A stretch of 64,000 nt of DNA from Fimbriiglobus ruber (GCF_002197845.1 NZ_NIDE01000014.1:1302001-1366000), one strand, 5' to 3'. Shown: positions 1-9,134, numbered from the stretch's first letter. Notes: generated by a model not told the origin, from the letters alone. A program made the numbers and translations.

Positions 1-1477
1 TCGCCACCACGCCGGCCGCCGCCGCCGCCTCGACGTTGTCGGCGAACGGGAAGAACGCGTCGGACGCGAGGACGGCTCCCTTCACCCGCTCGCCCGCCTT
101 CTTGATCGCGATCTGCGTCGAATCCACCCGCGACATCTGCCCTGCCCCGACGCCGACGATCTGCGTGCCCTGCGCGAGTACGATCGCGTTCGACTTCACG
201 TGCTTACACACCAGCCACGCGAACCAGAGGGCCGCCCGCTGGGCGTCGGTCGGCTCGGTCTTCGTGACCACCCGCCACGCAGCCGGGTCGTCCGCGCCAA
301 CGTCCCGCGCCTGGACGAGAAGGCCGCCGTCGACCCTGCGGTAGTCGGTCCCCTGAGGGCTGCCGAACAGCGGGCCGACTTTCAGCAGGCGGACGTTCTT
401 CTTCCAGGTCGGCTTGGTAATCAGGATCTCGAAGGCGTCCGCGTCGAAGTCCGGGGCGATGATGCACTCGACGAACCGCTGGCCGGTGGCGAGCGCGTCA
501 GCCGTCGCGGGATCGACGGTCCGGTTGAACGCCAGGATGCCGCCGAAAGCCGAGAGCGGGTCGCCTTCCCACGCGTGGGCGAAGGCGTCGGCCAGCGTCG
601 GGGCGGTGGCGGCGCCACACGGGTTGTTGTGCTTGATCACCACCGCGGCCGGGTCGGCGAACTCGCGGGCGAGGTTCAGCGCGGAGTCGAGGTCGAGGAT
701 GTTGTTGTAACTCAGCTCCTTGCCGTGGAGCTGCTGGGCCGTCGCCACGCAGGGCCGGGCCACGCCGGGCTCCGTGTAGAACGCGGCAGTCTGGTGCGGG
801 TTTTCGCCGTAGCGGAGGGTCTGCTTGCGGATGAGCGAGACTTGCAGGACGTCCGGCTGGGCGTCGCCCGTGTCGCCGTGGTGGAGCCCGTCGAAGTAGC
901 CGGCGATGGCCGTGTCGTACTGCTGGATGCGGGCGAACGCTTCTTTCGCTGAGGTCAGCCGCATCAGCCGGGTGACGCTCCCGCCATTTTGAGCGAGTAC
1001 GTCCAGGAACGGCGTGTACTGCTTCGGGTCGACGAGGACGGAGACGGCCTCGAAGTTCTTGGCCGCCGCCCGGATCATGCACGGGCCGCCGATGTCGATG
1101 TTCTCGATCGCCTGGGGCACGGTCACGCCCGACTTCGCCACCGTCTGCTCGAACGGGTAGAGGTTGCAGACGACGAGGTCAATTTCCGGCAGGTTGTGTT
1201 CGGCCAGGGTGGTCATGTGTTCGGGCTTGTCCCGCTTGGCGAGCAGGCCGGCGAACACGGCTGGGTGGAGCGTCTTGACGCGGCCGTCGAGGATCTCCGG
1301 GAAGCCGGTGAGGTCGGCCACGTCCTTCACTGCCAGCCCGGCGTCCGCCAGTGCTCTCATCGTGCCGCCGGTCGCGATCAGCTCGACGTTGTACTTGATC
1401 GCCAGGACGCGGGCGAAGTCGACGAGCCCGGTCTTGTCGGACACGCTGAACAGGGCGCGGCGGATGGGACGGAGCAT
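1..1477 (-). CDS. purH: Bifunctional AICAR formyltransferase / IMP cyclohydrolase, C-terminal end cut by the window
   Basis: Catalyses the last two steps of IMP synthesis in the cytoplasm: formylation of AICAR with 10-formyl-THF, then ring closure. The protein starts MLRPIRRALFSVSDKTGLVD, the typical N-terminus of the methylglyoxal-synthase-like cyclohydrolase domain (about residues 5-150). The transformylase domain follows and contains the family motif KHNNPCGAA. The start ATG at 1477 is preceded by GAGGA at a good distance. About 490 codons are present and the frame stays open at base 1, so only the last few residues are missing. It is a stand-alone gene here, facing away from nothing obviously purine-related. 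The identification is secure. Confidence 0.96.
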   Translation of the reverse strand, partial: MLRPIRRALFSVSDKTGLVDFARVLAIKYNVELIATGGTMRALADAGLAVKDVADLTGFPEILDGRVKTLHPAVFAGLLAKRDKPEHMTTLAEHNLPEIDLVVCNLYPFEQTVAKSGVTVPQAIENIDIGGPCMIRAAAKNFEAVSVLVDPKQYTPFLDVLAQNGGSVTRLMRLTSAKEAFARIQQYDTAIAGYFDGLHHGDTGDAQPDVLQVSLIRKQTLRYGENPHQTAAFYTEPGVARPCVATAQQLHGKELSYNNILDLDSALNLAREFADPAAVVIKHNNPCGAATAPTLADAFAHAWEGDPLSAFGGILAFNRTVDPATADALATGQRFVECIIAPDFDADAFEILITKPTWKKNVRLLKVGPLFGSPQGTDYRRVDGGLLVQARDVGADDPAAWRVVTKTEPTDAQRAALWFAWLVCKHVKSNAIVLAQGTQIVGVGAGQMSRVDSTQIAIKKAGERVKGAVLASDAFFPFADNVEAAAAAGVVA

Positions 1478-1500
1478 GGCGGTTCCTCGAACAGAAAATC

Positions 1501-1642
1501 AGTTAAAAATGAAAAGTTAAAAATTAAAAAATGAGGCAAAACATAAAGGGCAACGAGATGAACATCTCTCCCAAGTTAAAACATCTTCGGCCTTAATGTT
1601 CTTGTTTTCATTTTTTTAATTTTTAACTTTTCATTTTTAACT
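1501..1642. repeat. AT-rich long inverted repeat between tilS and purH
   Basis: Arms at 1501-1534 and 1608-1642 are complementary over 34 bases with one extra T in the right arm. Each arm is built from short A-rich words (gttaaaaa/tgaaaa). The 73-base middle holds a smaller perfect hairpin (gagatg at 1555-1560, catctc at 1563-1568). The composition is far more AT-rich than the surrounding DNA. It lies downstream of the minus-strand purH promoter side and just beyond the tilS stop, so it could act as a terminator for tilS read-through only in the opposite direction; a MITE-like or REP-like element is the better guess. Confidence 0.7.
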
Positions 1643-1667
1643 TTTGGTATGGGGCTTTACCAATGGT

Positions 1668-2648
1668 TTACAAACGCCGCCCGAGTTGAACCACCCGGCC
1701 GACCCGCCGGGCGGTCACGCCGCCGGGGAAATCGACGGCCGAGGCGTCGTCCCGCGTCATCCCGTGTAGCCGTTCCCAGTGGGCCGCCGTCATCGCCCCG
1801 CCGGGCCAGCCCTCGCGCTCCCACGCCAGCCGGAACATCGCGCGGACAAGATGCGGCGGCGCGGCAGTCAACGTGTCCGCGGCGAACACGAGAAGGTGCC
1901 CGGCCCGGGGGCGCTCGGCCGCGGCGAGCAGGTCGGCCGCGGCGCGGTCGACGACCTGCTGGGCCTCGTCCGCCTGCCCCGCGAGCCGGCCGAGGGCGCT
2001 CACCACCTCCGGGTTGAAGATTTTGAGCAGCGGCAGCAACTCGTGCCGGATGCGGTTGCGGGTGAACGCCGGGTCGACGTTCGACGCGTCTTCGCGGTGA
2101 GGTTGGTCGAGTAAATTTAAATAGCCGATGATTTCCACGCGGGTGACACCGAGCAAGGGGCGGACGAGCGACACGTCGGCCGTCAACGGACGGACGGGTG
2201 CGATCCCGCGGAGACCTTGAAGGCCCGTGCCGCGGACGAGCCGGTGAATCACGGTCTCGGCCTGGTCGTCGGCCGTGTGGCCCGTGGCGACCCAGCCCGC
2301 CCCTACCTCCGCAGCGATTCGCCCGAGCCAGTCGTACCGGAGCCCGCGGGCGGTCGCCTCCAGGTTGCCGCCGCTCCGAGTCGCTTCCCCACGCACATCC
2401 GCCGTCCCAACGTGGACGGGAACACCCAACCCCACGGCCAGGTCGCGGACGAACGCCTCGTCCCGGTCCGCGTCGGGGCCACGCAACTGGTGGTTGAAGT
2501 GGGCGACGGCGACGTGGACGCCCGACGCTACAAAGGCGCGGAGGAGGGCGACGCTGTCCGCGCCCCCGGAGACGGCGGCGACGCCGGTTCGTCCGCGCAG
2601 GTGGTGCCGGTCCAGAAACCGCCCGACTTCGGCCGCCAGTCTCGCCAC
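1668..2648 (-). CDS. tilS: tRNA(Ile)-lysidine synthase
   Basis: Converts C34 of tRNA-Ile(CAU) to lysidine using ATP and lysine, which switches the tRNA from Met to Ile decoding. The PP-loop ATP-binding motif SGGADS is at residues 27-32 and is followed by the family pattern AHFNHQLRG. Further on are GHTADDQAET and a DPAFTRNRIRHELLP stretch, both typical of TilS. The start is GTG at 2648. Length (326 aa) is short for the family, in line with a protein having the N-terminal catalytic part and a reduced C-terminal domain. A longer open frame on the same strand (1657-2706) is a shadow. Essential gene in most bacteria. Confidence 0.93.
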   Translation of the reverse strand: MARLAAEVGRFLDRHHLRGRTGVAAVSGGADSVALLRAFVASGVHVAVAHFNHQLRGPDADRDEAFVRDLAVGLGVPVHVGTADVRGEATRSGGNLEATARGLRYDWLGRIAAEVGAGWVATGHTADDQAETVIHRLVRGTGLQGLRGIAPVRPLTADVSLVRPLLGVTRVEIIGYLNLLDQPHREDASNVDPAFTRNRIRHELLPLLKIFNPEVVSALGRLAGQADEAQQVVDRAAADLLAAAERPRAGHLLVFAADTLTAAPPHLVRAMFRLAWEREGWPGGAMTAAHWERLHGMTRDDASAVDFPGGVTARRVGRVVQLGRRL

Positions 2649-2783
2649 GGAAGCCCCCGCGCCGGGTACAATTCACCACGCCCGCGCCGCCGCCGCGGCT
2701 TGCCACCGTTATACCCGACCGGCCTGCCGGTCCGAGGGTTAGCGGGACAATTGTCTTGACTCCGACCTCCCGGGAGGCTATCC

Positions 2784-3413
2784 GTGCCGCCCAACGAAAA
2801 CACTATGGACCCCGCTCCCGTCCCGGCCGGGCCAGCGGCTCAGCCGGGCTCCGGCGCGACAACTGGTATCGTCGTGGCGACACCCGCGACCAACGACCCC
2901 GGGTACGAACTCGTGGACGTTGATCTGGACGACGGCCCGGTCCGCCGACGGCGGCCGCCGCTGGCGTACCCGGTGGACGACGGCCGGCTGAAGTTCTGGG
3001 TCCGCTGTGGCCTGGTCTGTATGGCCGCGGTGTTCGCGTCGATCCTCGTGGTCGCGGTGTGCCTGAACCCGTACAACCCGGACGGCACCGCGCGGACGAT
3101 GGCCACGCACACGCAGCTCGGGCTGCCGCAGTGCAACATGGTGCAACTGATCGGGAAGCCGTGCCCGTCGTGCGGGATGACCACGAGCTTCACCTTGCTG
3201 GCGCACGGGGACGTGTCGAATTCGCTGCGGGCGAACTGGGTGGGGACCCTGCTCGCGCTGTTCTGGTTCAGCCTGATCCCGTGGGGCCTGTGGAGTGCCG
3301 TCCGCGGGCGGTACTTGTGGATCGGGTCCGGCGAGGCGTTCGCCGCGTACTCGGTCATCATCATGCTGGTATTGATGCTCGGCCGGTGGGGGGCCGTGCT
3401 GCTGTCGGATTAA
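2784..3413 (+). CDS. DUF2752 family membrane protein
   Basis: Protein of 209 aa starting at GTG 2784 behind a good ribosome site (gggagg). The N-terminal 60 residues are polar, followed by a hydrophobic segment around residues 70-95. Then comes the DUF2752 signature GKPCPSCGMTTSF, a CPxCG motif followed by a second membrane segment and a third near the C-terminus. DUF2752 proteins are small integral membrane proteins of unknown function whose conserved cysteines may bind metal or form disulfides. The next gene begins about 110 bases downstream on the same strand, so co-transcription is possible. Confidence 0.85.
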   Translation: MPPNENTMDPAPVPAGPAAQPGSGATTGIVVATPATNDPGYELVDVDLDDGPVRRRRPPLAYPVDDGRLKFWVRCGLVCMAAVFASILVVAVCLNPYNPDGTARTMATHTQLGLPQCNMVQLIGKPCPSCGMTTSFTLLAHGDVSNSLRANWVGTLLALFWFSLIPWGLWSAVRGRYLWIGSGEAFAAYSVIIMLVLMLGRWGAVLLSD

Positions 3414-3526
3414 ACATTTCGGCGGGGGTAGACCACGTCGGGCGAACCGGCCTCGGGCGGGACTCGTGTCCTCGCCGGGGCCGGCCGGCTCGACTCCCCG
3501 CCGTCCTTTTTCGGGGGGGCTCACGG

Positions 3527-4207
3527 ATGGGCCGGGTACAGCGTTCGAAGGCGTGGCATCGGTGGGTGATCGGGCTCGGCGTCCTGGCCTTCGCGTCCAT
3601 GGGCTGCAGCCCGTCGACGCTCTGGTTCATGGCCGGGGGGTCCGAGCGGAAACAGAACGCGGAATACCCGCTCCCCCCGAAGGACGGGAAGAAGGACATC
3701 ACGGTCCTGATTCTGTCCACGGCGTCCCCGACCCTGGGTGTGGAGTTCGCCGGCGCGGATCGCGAGATCGCCGCCCTGATCGGCAAGAAGATGATGGACC
3801 AGTCGAAGGACGGCAAGCACCCGGTCAAGGTGATCGAGCAGTCCAAGCTCCAACGGTTCAAGAATTCCCACAACAACTGGCAGACGCTCGGCACGGCCAG
3901 CATCGGCAAGCAGCTCGGGGCCGACTACGTGATCGAGTTCAATCTCGAAGCGATCAGCATGTTCCAGGCCGAGTTCGCCCGCGAATTCTGCCAGGGCCGG
4001 GCGGCCATGACCGTGACCGTGTTCGACGTGGATAGTCCGGAAGCCCCGAAGTACACGTACCCGTACAACCCCCAGCTGCCGGAGAAGGACGTACTCTCAT
4101 TCCCGCCGGCCCACTACCGCCAATTCATGATCGACCGGTTCGCCACCGAACTGTCGTGGAAGAACATCCCGCACGTCGGCGGGAACGAGATCGCGAACGT
4201 GCGGTAG
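3527..4207 (+). CDS. Putative lipoprotein, unknown function
   Basis: Predicted 226-aa exported lipoprotein. The N-terminus has basic residues, a hydrophobic stretch and a lipobox FASMGC, so processing at Cys (about residue 27) is expected. The mature part has no domain I recognise. It contains the phrase TASIGKQLGADYVIEFNLEA, which resembles the envelope proteins that assemble a name or value from a lookup, and ends with a WKNIPHVGGNE tail. The longer upstream open frame (from 3059) overlaps the DUF2752 gene, so I chose the internal ATG that gives a complete signal peptide. Confidence 0.75.
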   Translation: MGRVQRSKAWHRWVIGLGVLAFASMGCSPSTLWFMAGGSERKQNAEYPLPPKDGKKDITVLILSTASPTLGVEFAGADREIAALIGKKMMDQSKDGKHPVKVIEQSKLQRFKNSHNNWQTLGTASIGKQLGADYVIEFNLEAISMFQAEFAREFCQGRAAMTVTVFDVDSPEAPKYTYPYNPQLPEKDVLSFPPAHYRQFMIDRFATELSWKNIPHVGGNEIANVR

Positions 4208-4331
4208 CCGTGACGGGTCCGACCGGAGTCACACCGGCCGCGGCCGGGTACCCGATTTCGGGCGCCCGACCGCGGCCGTCGCGTTTTGGTACAATTCCGG
4301 TGGCCCCCGCCGCGACCCGCCCGGAGCCGTC

Positions 4332-4856
4332 ATGCGCGACTGGATACGAAACGTCTACCTCGCGGTCACGACGATCACCGAGGGGATGTACGTCACCCTC
4401 TGGTACTTCGTCCAGACGTTCCGCCGCAAGGCGTTCACGCAGCACTTCGCCTATCCGGAACTGCCGGTCCCGATTCGCCCGCGGTACCGCGGGTTCCACC
4501 GGTTCGACCTGACCGCGTGCATCGGGTGCGACAAGTGCGCCCGGGCCTGCCCGGTGGACTGCATTTACATCGAGAAGGAAAAGGTCAAACTGGCCGACGG
4601 CAAGACGGCGTTCCGGGTCGACGGGTTCAAGATCGATTACACCAAGTGCATGTTCTGCGCGCTGTGCGTCGACCCGTGCCCGGCCGACTGCATCTTCATG
4701 GGCTCGACCTACGACATCAGCTGCTACACCCGCGACGGCTGCGTCGTCGACTACGCCAAACTCCCGCTCGACGTGGCCTGGGGGCCGGACACGCTCAACC
4801 CGACGGTCGTCCACGAGTCGAAGAAGGTCTCGCTGCCGGTGTGGACGAAGACGTGA
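4332..4856 (+). CDS. nuoI: NADH-quinone oxidoreductase subunit I (NuoI-like 2x[4Fe-4S] ferredoxin)
   Basis: A 174-aa iron-sulfur protein with two full CxxCxxCxxxCP clusters: CIGCDKCARACPVDC (about residues 58-72) and CMFCALCVDPCPADC (about residues 100-114). The N-terminal YFVQTFRRKAFTQHFAYPE region and the FHRFDLTACIGC context are those of Complex I subunit I, which carries clusters N6a and N6b on the membrane arm junction. Unusually, no other nuo gene is adjacent; Complex I genes must lie elsewhere, or the protein serves another quinone-linked complex. The start ATG at 4332 gives the usual family N-terminus. Confidence 0.88.
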   Translation: MRDWIRNVYLAVTTITEGMYVTLWYFVQTFRRKAFTQHFAYPELPVPIRPRYRGFHRFDLTACIGCDKCARACPVDCIYIEKEKVKLADGKTAFRVDGFKIDYTKCMFCALCVDPCPADCIFMGSTYDISCYTRDGCVVDYAKLPLDVAWGPDTLNPTVVHESKKVSLPVWTKT

Positions 4857-4973
4857 AGCAAAATCATAGGGCCAGCGATAGGTACATCCGGTAAATAACT
4901 GTCCTGCCATGAACGCGGTCGAAGCGGGCGATTATCTCGAAAATACGTCAACCTCACCGATTGGCCCTTCCTT

Positions 4974-5645
4974 ATGGCGCTGGAGCTTCAGACCCTTCCC
5001 AGCATTCACCCAGGCGTCGCAATCCTGACCGGTTATGGAACTTCCACCGTAGTTCGGCTCAGTCTTGACCCGACAACACTTCCTTCTGGTACGATAATAC
5101 GGCCCGTTTCCGTGAACTGGGTGGCACGAGTGGGTGGACTTCCGCCACGACAGGTCACGCGGGACATCGGTTGGAGTGACGTCCCGCAGCACACCGGGAA
5201 AAACTGTCTGCTCTGGATAAACACAAAAAACGAGCGAACAATAACGGAAGAGGCCGCCATCGGCGTGATGGCGCTTCTGTTGAAGGATTTGGAAAATGCG
5301 ACGATTACCCGTGTCGTCCAGATTGGCGGAGGAGGCGATTACCATCTGACACTCCAAGGCGGCGGACAAACACAGGCTGAGAGCAGTGGTGTTCACACCG
5401 ATCCCCTTGGCTACCTCTCAAGCGCGCGGCTTGTAAGGAAAGCCGCACAGGTACTCCAGAATAGCCCCGACGGATTTGCTTGCGTCGTAGCGTTCAGCCA
5501 CACCGCATCTTCAGAAGTCCATTGCTACCTGCATTTCGTGAGACCGCCAGCTGCCATTACGGGAACCCCAAGTTCGACCGGCGGCGGTAAGGGAAAGAAA
5601 ATGCAAAAGGGCAAACCCAAGCGTTCACAGAGCAGAAAGCGATGA
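4974..5645 (+). CDS. Unknown protein, first gene of a two-gene low-GC module
   Basis: A 223-aa protein I cannot assign. The middle part has hydrophobic strands with a GGGGDYHLTL turn followed by ESSGV and, later, an AFSHTASSEVHCYLHFV strand. This order loosely recalls compact alpha/beta nuclease-like or uncharacterised planctomycete proteins, but no catalytic set is evident. The last 30 residues are strongly basic (KGKKMQKGKPKRSQSRKR), which suggests nucleic-acid contact. The stop overlaps the next ATG (ATGA), so the two genes are translationally coupled. Base composition is clearly lower in GC than flanking genes, with codon use unlike them, pointing to acquisition by transfer. Confidence 0.7.
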   Translation: MALELQTLPSIHPGVAILTGYGTSTVVRLSLDPTTLPSGTIIRPVSVNWVARVGGLPPRQVTRDIGWSDVPQHTGKNCLLWINTKNERTITEEAAIGVMALLLKDLENATITRVVQIGGGGDYHLTLQGGGQTQAESSGVHTDPLGYLSSARLVRKAAQVLQNSPDGFACVVAFSHTASSEVHCYLHFVRPPAAITGTPSSTGGGKGKKMQKGKPKRSQSRKR

Positions 5646-6820
5646 TAGTCCCTGAACTTCAAACGAGTGACAGCGCCTCTATCGCGGCGGCGGAGGGAAA
5701 TTACGCACTCGGAACGGGTGATACGGAGTTGGCGAAAAGAAAATACTTTGAAGCAGGAAAGGCGCTCGAAAACGAATCTGAAAGTGCATTACGCGCAGCG
5801 AATCGAAATTTTCTACGCTTCCTGGCCGCCAGCCAGTATTTTCACGGCGGCAACTACAAGATCGCTTTGAAAGTCGTTCGTCGTACCGAAGAGCGGTTTC
5901 TCGACCCCGGAGCGCGAGCCCTATTCGGTCCCTTCCGCAAAGAAGTCGAAGACCGTGCTGATCCCGGGTATTTGAATCGAATGCGGGAAAAGGTACGCAC
6001 GCTCGGGATGAAAGGCTTTCATGCGGACATTCTCGAACTCCTCAAAGTACATCCCTACGTCTTTAGTCGCACTGGTCTTGCGTTTTTGCGCGCGGTCGTT
6101 TGTGAAGAATTAAACCGTTATCACGCGGCGTCGCTCTTCTATGCCAGCGCATTGAAGTTTCAGCCCGATGACCCGACGCTTCCCTACCTTGCCGCGATCT
6201 ACCCGCAGTTACTTGCATCAAGGGGGCGGCTCGATGAGGCTTGGGAATACGTCCGGTATCAGTTGGAGGAAATCAACCACCCGACCGTACAAATCAGCGC
6301 TTCCATCGTTTGTTACAGGAAAGCGTCCCTCACAACAGGCGAAGAAGAAACGCGACTACTCGAAGAACAGGCGAAGTTTTTTGAATCGGCCTGGGCCGGC
6401 TATCAGCAGATGCCCCTTGCCTTCCAGAAAAATGCTCTCCTTCGGGAATACATGAGCTTATGTTTCGGGATGGTGGCGTTCGCGCTTTGGAAGCGCGGAG
6501 ATAATCATGGCGCCGAAAAGGTCTGTGACACGGCACTCGCGTTTAATCCTCAGGGAGACGCAACGATTGCCGAAATCCAAGCTCTACTCAAGAAAGCTCA
6601 ATCACTTGCGCCCGGCATTCCTGAGATCGCGGACAACCTTCGAGCGTTTAATGAGTATGACCGTGCCGCTACAGACAGACCGTTCGATGTTGTGCGGCCG
6701 GCTGTAAATAACCGCATTGCGGATTATTTATCAAAATCCAGTTTCGACCCGTTCTCGGAGCAGCAGACACGCATGGACGCGGTCAGAAAAAATAGGATAA
6801 GTCAATTGCAGTTATTGTAA
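5642..6820 (+). CDS. Helical-repeat (TPR-like) protein, second gene of the low-GC module
   Basis: A 392-aa cytoplasmic protein with no signal peptide or membrane segment. It consists mostly of paired helices with TPR-like spacing, for example the pairs around residues 15-90, 140-200 and 265-300 (ALWKRGDNHGAEKVCDTALAFNP). The C-terminus is polar, with the pattern YLSKSSFDPFSEQQTRMD. Such repeats usually build protein-binding scaffolds. It overlaps the upstream gene by four bases, so both products are probably made in fixed ratio and may form a complex. A partner role in a defence or stress module is possible but is inference. GC is low like its partner. Confidence 0.72.
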   Translation: MIVPELQTSDSASIAAAEGNYALGTGDTELAKRKYFEAGKALENESESALRAANRNFLRFLAASQYFHGGNYKIALKVVRRTEERFLDPGARALFGPFRKEVEDRADPGYLNRMREKVRTLGMKGFHADILELLKVHPYVFSRTGLAFLRAVVCEELNRYHAASLFYASALKFQPDDPTLPYLAAIYPQLLASRGRLDEAWEYVRYQLEEINHPTVQISASIVCYRKASLTTGEEETRLLEEQAKFFESAWAGYQQMPLAFQKNALLREYMSLCFGMVAFALWKRGDNHGAEKVCDTALAFNPQGDATIAEIQALLKKAQSLAPGIPEIADNLRAFNEYDRAATDRPFDVVRPAVNNRIADYLSKSSFDPFSEQQTRMDAVRKNRISQLQLL

Positions 6821-6847
6821 TCCGCGGCCCACTTTGATCTTCGTGCA

Positions 6848-6906
6848 ATCGCTTCGCCGGCATCCTGAGCCTTCATCTTGAAGGCTCAGGATGCCGGCGA
6901 AGCGAT
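6848..6906. terminator. 28-bp perfect hairpin between convergent genes
   Basis: Arms 6848-6875 and 6879-6906 are perfectly complementary with a three-base loop. The hairpin sits between the ends of two convergent genes and would work for both strands. There is no T-run, so it may be a factor-aided bidirectional terminator or a repeat element. Confidence 0.75.
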
Positions 6907-6920
6907 CCAAAGCACATCTC

Positions 6921-8741
6921 CTACCGCCCGACTACCTTCAGCACTTCGAACTTCGGCGCCGCGCCGAGGACACTCATCACCGGCAGCAGCGGGGCGAACG
7001 ACTTGACGTCGTGCCACGATTCGTCGGTGATTTTGACGTACCCCGGGCCGCCGGCCCCGCGGGCGAACATCGCGTCGAACGGCACCCACCGGCCGTCGGC
7101 GTAGACCTCGAACCACATGTGGTACGCCAGGAACGCCCGGCCGCCGCGGTCCTCCGCGTAGACGACGCCGAGGGCCGTCCGCGACGGGACGCCCAGCGCA
7201 CGACACATGCCGGCGGACAGCATCGCGTACTCGGTGCAGTCGCCGGTCAGCGTCTTGGCGACGTTCCCGCACGAGGCCATCGCCTGCGAGAACTCGGTCG
7301 ACCGCATGTTCCGGTTGACCCACACCTCGACCGCGCGGGCCTTCTGGCGGGCGGTCGCCGTCGCCGGCAGGCCGGCGGTCGCGGTCGCCGCGTGCCGCTT
7401 CACCGGGTCGTTGTTCCAGTCGATGAAGAAGCAGTCCGACAGGAACTCTGCCCCCGGGTCGGCTGGCGCGTTCGCGGCCGGGGCGGCGGCCGGGGGTGGC
7501 GTCACCTGGAGTTCAAAGGTGCGGGCCGCCTCGTCGAGGTTGCTGATCGTCTGCCGGTCGTCTTGCGTGAACGCCTGTTTCAGAGGGAGGTCGCCGGCCA
7601 GTTTCACACGGTAGACCACGGCCGACTGCTCTTGCACGTTCGGAATCGGCCGGTCGAGGCGGATCGATTGCACGTCGAACAGGTCGGGCACCTTGCCGGG
7701 GACGCGGGTGGCGAACTCCTTCGTCGTGCGGAGGATCGTCAGCTTGCCGCCGAACATGGGCATGTCCGTTTCCATCTTCAGCGGTTCGAGCGTGTCCGGG
7801 TCGGCCCACATCGTCACCGGCGGCAGCCGGAACGCCCCGACCGGTTCCATCGTCTGCACCGCCCGGAGCAGCTTGCGGGGCTTCTGGCCCTCGGCCAGCA
7901 CGCCTTCTTCCACGTCCTTGACTGCGATGCTCACCTTCACGACGCGGTTGATCTTGCCCTCGTACCAGAGGTACTCGATCGTCTCGCCGGGCTTCGCCTT
8001 GTGGTCTTTCAAGAGGCTGGCTTCCCGGGCGACCCCGAGTACGCCGTCCGGCCAGGGGATGTCCTTTTCGGCCCCGGGCGTGTCCTTGCTCTCGATCTTG
8101 ACGGCCAGCGTGTGCCCGGTCACGCGGCCGGCGAGCGAGAGCATCTGGTCCCGGCCGATCCCCTGGCGGGACCGGGTGGTCAGTATGGCCCCCTCCGGGG
8201 TTTCCATCGTCGCGTTCTCACCCCACTGCTCGGACCGCTGGCCGAACCGGGCGACGGTCATTTTTTGGGCCATCGTGGCGTACAGGAACTTCTTCCCGTC
8301 CCGCTCGTACTCACGGACCAGGACGTGCGTGTAGCCGACGTGCATCGCCTTGATGAACATGGCGTTCCACGTCTCGTAAACGACGGTGCCGTCGTCCTTG
8401 TCACCGGCCGCCGGTTTGGCCGGCTGGGTCTGGGGTTGCGCCGGCGGGGGGGCGGGGGGCTGGGTCGGCGCCGCCGGCACGGGTTGTGCTGTCGCCTTCA
8501 CCGGCTGTTCGCCCACCAGGGTCGGTGACTTCGTGTCACCCGCCGGCGCCATCCGCTTGGGCCGGATGACGATGAAGCCAACTTTGTCCGGGGCATAGTC
8601 GGTCGAAGCGGACGCGCCCGAGCCCTTGGGTCGGATGACGATGACGCCCGGCGGGTCCGCCCGCCCGCCCGCTGCCGTGAGGAGGCCCGCGACCACGCAG
8701 CCCGCGATCAGTACGCCGGTTCGCAACGCTAACGTCCGCAC
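6921..8741 (-). CDS. Secreted transglutaminase-like (papain-fold) protein
   Basis: About 606 aa from the GTG at 8741, which places a clean signal peptide (hydrophobic stretch ending near ...TAAGGRA) at the N-terminus; the open frame extends further upstream to 8801. After the leader come two VIVIRPK-type repeats and a Pro/Ala/Gln-rich linker (about residues 75-120), then a large beta-rich region. The C-terminal transglutaminase core has Cys in LTGDCTEYA, His in AYHMWFEVY and Asp in VPFDAMF, giving a complete Cys-His-Asp triad. Members of this superfamily act as peptidases or cross-linking enzymes; substrate cannot be told. Expected location is the periplasm or envelope. Confidence 0.85.
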   Translation of the reverse strand: MRTLALRTGVLIAGCVVAGLLTAAGGRADPPGVIVIRPKGSGASASTDYAPDKVGFIVIRPKRMAPAGDTKSPTLVGEQPVKATAQPVPAAPTQPPAPPPAQPQTQPAKPAAGDKDDGTVVYETWNAMFIKAMHVGYTHVLVREYERDGKKFLYATMAQKMTVARFGQRSEQWGENATMETPEGAILTTRSRQGIGRDQMLSLAGRVTGHTLAVKIESKDTPGAEKDIPWPDGVLGVAREASLLKDHKAKPGETIEYLWYEGKINRVVKVSIAVKDVEEGVLAEGQKPRKLLRAVQTMEPVGAFRLPPVTMWADPDTLEPLKMETDMPMFGGKLTILRTTKEFATRVPGKVPDLFDVQSIRLDRPIPNVQEQSAVVYRVKLAGDLPLKQAFTQDDRQTISNLDEAARTFELQVTPPPAAAPAANAPADPGAEFLSDCFFIDWNNDPVKRHAATATAGLPATATARQKARAVEVWVNRNMRSTEFSQAMASCGNVAKTLTGDCTEYAMLSAGMCRALGVPSRTALGVVYAEDRGGRAFLAYHMWFEVYADGRWVPFDAMFARGAGGPGYVKITDESWHDVKSFAPLLPVMSVLGAAPKFEVLKVVGR

Positions 8742-9134
8742 GTGGCACCTCTCAACGACGGGGTTGGACCTCGTTTGCGCCGCCCGGGCCGAACGGTACA
8801 ACGGTCGGTTATCGGTACAACGCGCGGGGCGGCTGGACGTGAGCCGCCGGGGGAAGCCGGTGCCGGGGAATTGGGACTCGGTCCGCCGGGCACCCGGGGC
8901 GCGATTTATTTAGCCCAGATTACCAGATTAACCGGTTCACGTGCTAGATTTGGCAAAACCGCTACAGTTGAGCGGTTGAGACGGGTAGAATACACCGGAG
9001 TGACCCACCCGCTGGTCGAAGGGCGGGTAGAGTGAACTGGTCGGGCATCCCGATCCACACCCAGACACCACAGCCCACCCGGTTTGAACTTCGTCTGATC
9101 GACGTAAACGGAACTCGACCGAGAGGTTGTATCA
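8742..9134. other. Divergent intergenic region
   Basis: No gene is supported here. It separates a minus-strand and a plus-strand gene, so it should carry both promoters. A 7-bp hairpin (8957-8963 with 8971-8977) is the only structure noticed. Confidence 0.5.

Noticed and set aside
1657-2706. 349-residue minus-strand frame overlapping tilS
   Set aside because: Shadow frame with Arg/Pro/Gly bias; tilS in the neighbouring frame has the SGGADS site.
6891-8528. 545-residue open frame on the plus strand opposite the transglutaminase-like gene
   Set aside because: It lies entirely antisense to a gene with clear catalytic motifs and has the His/Arg/Gly-rich composition of a shadow frame.
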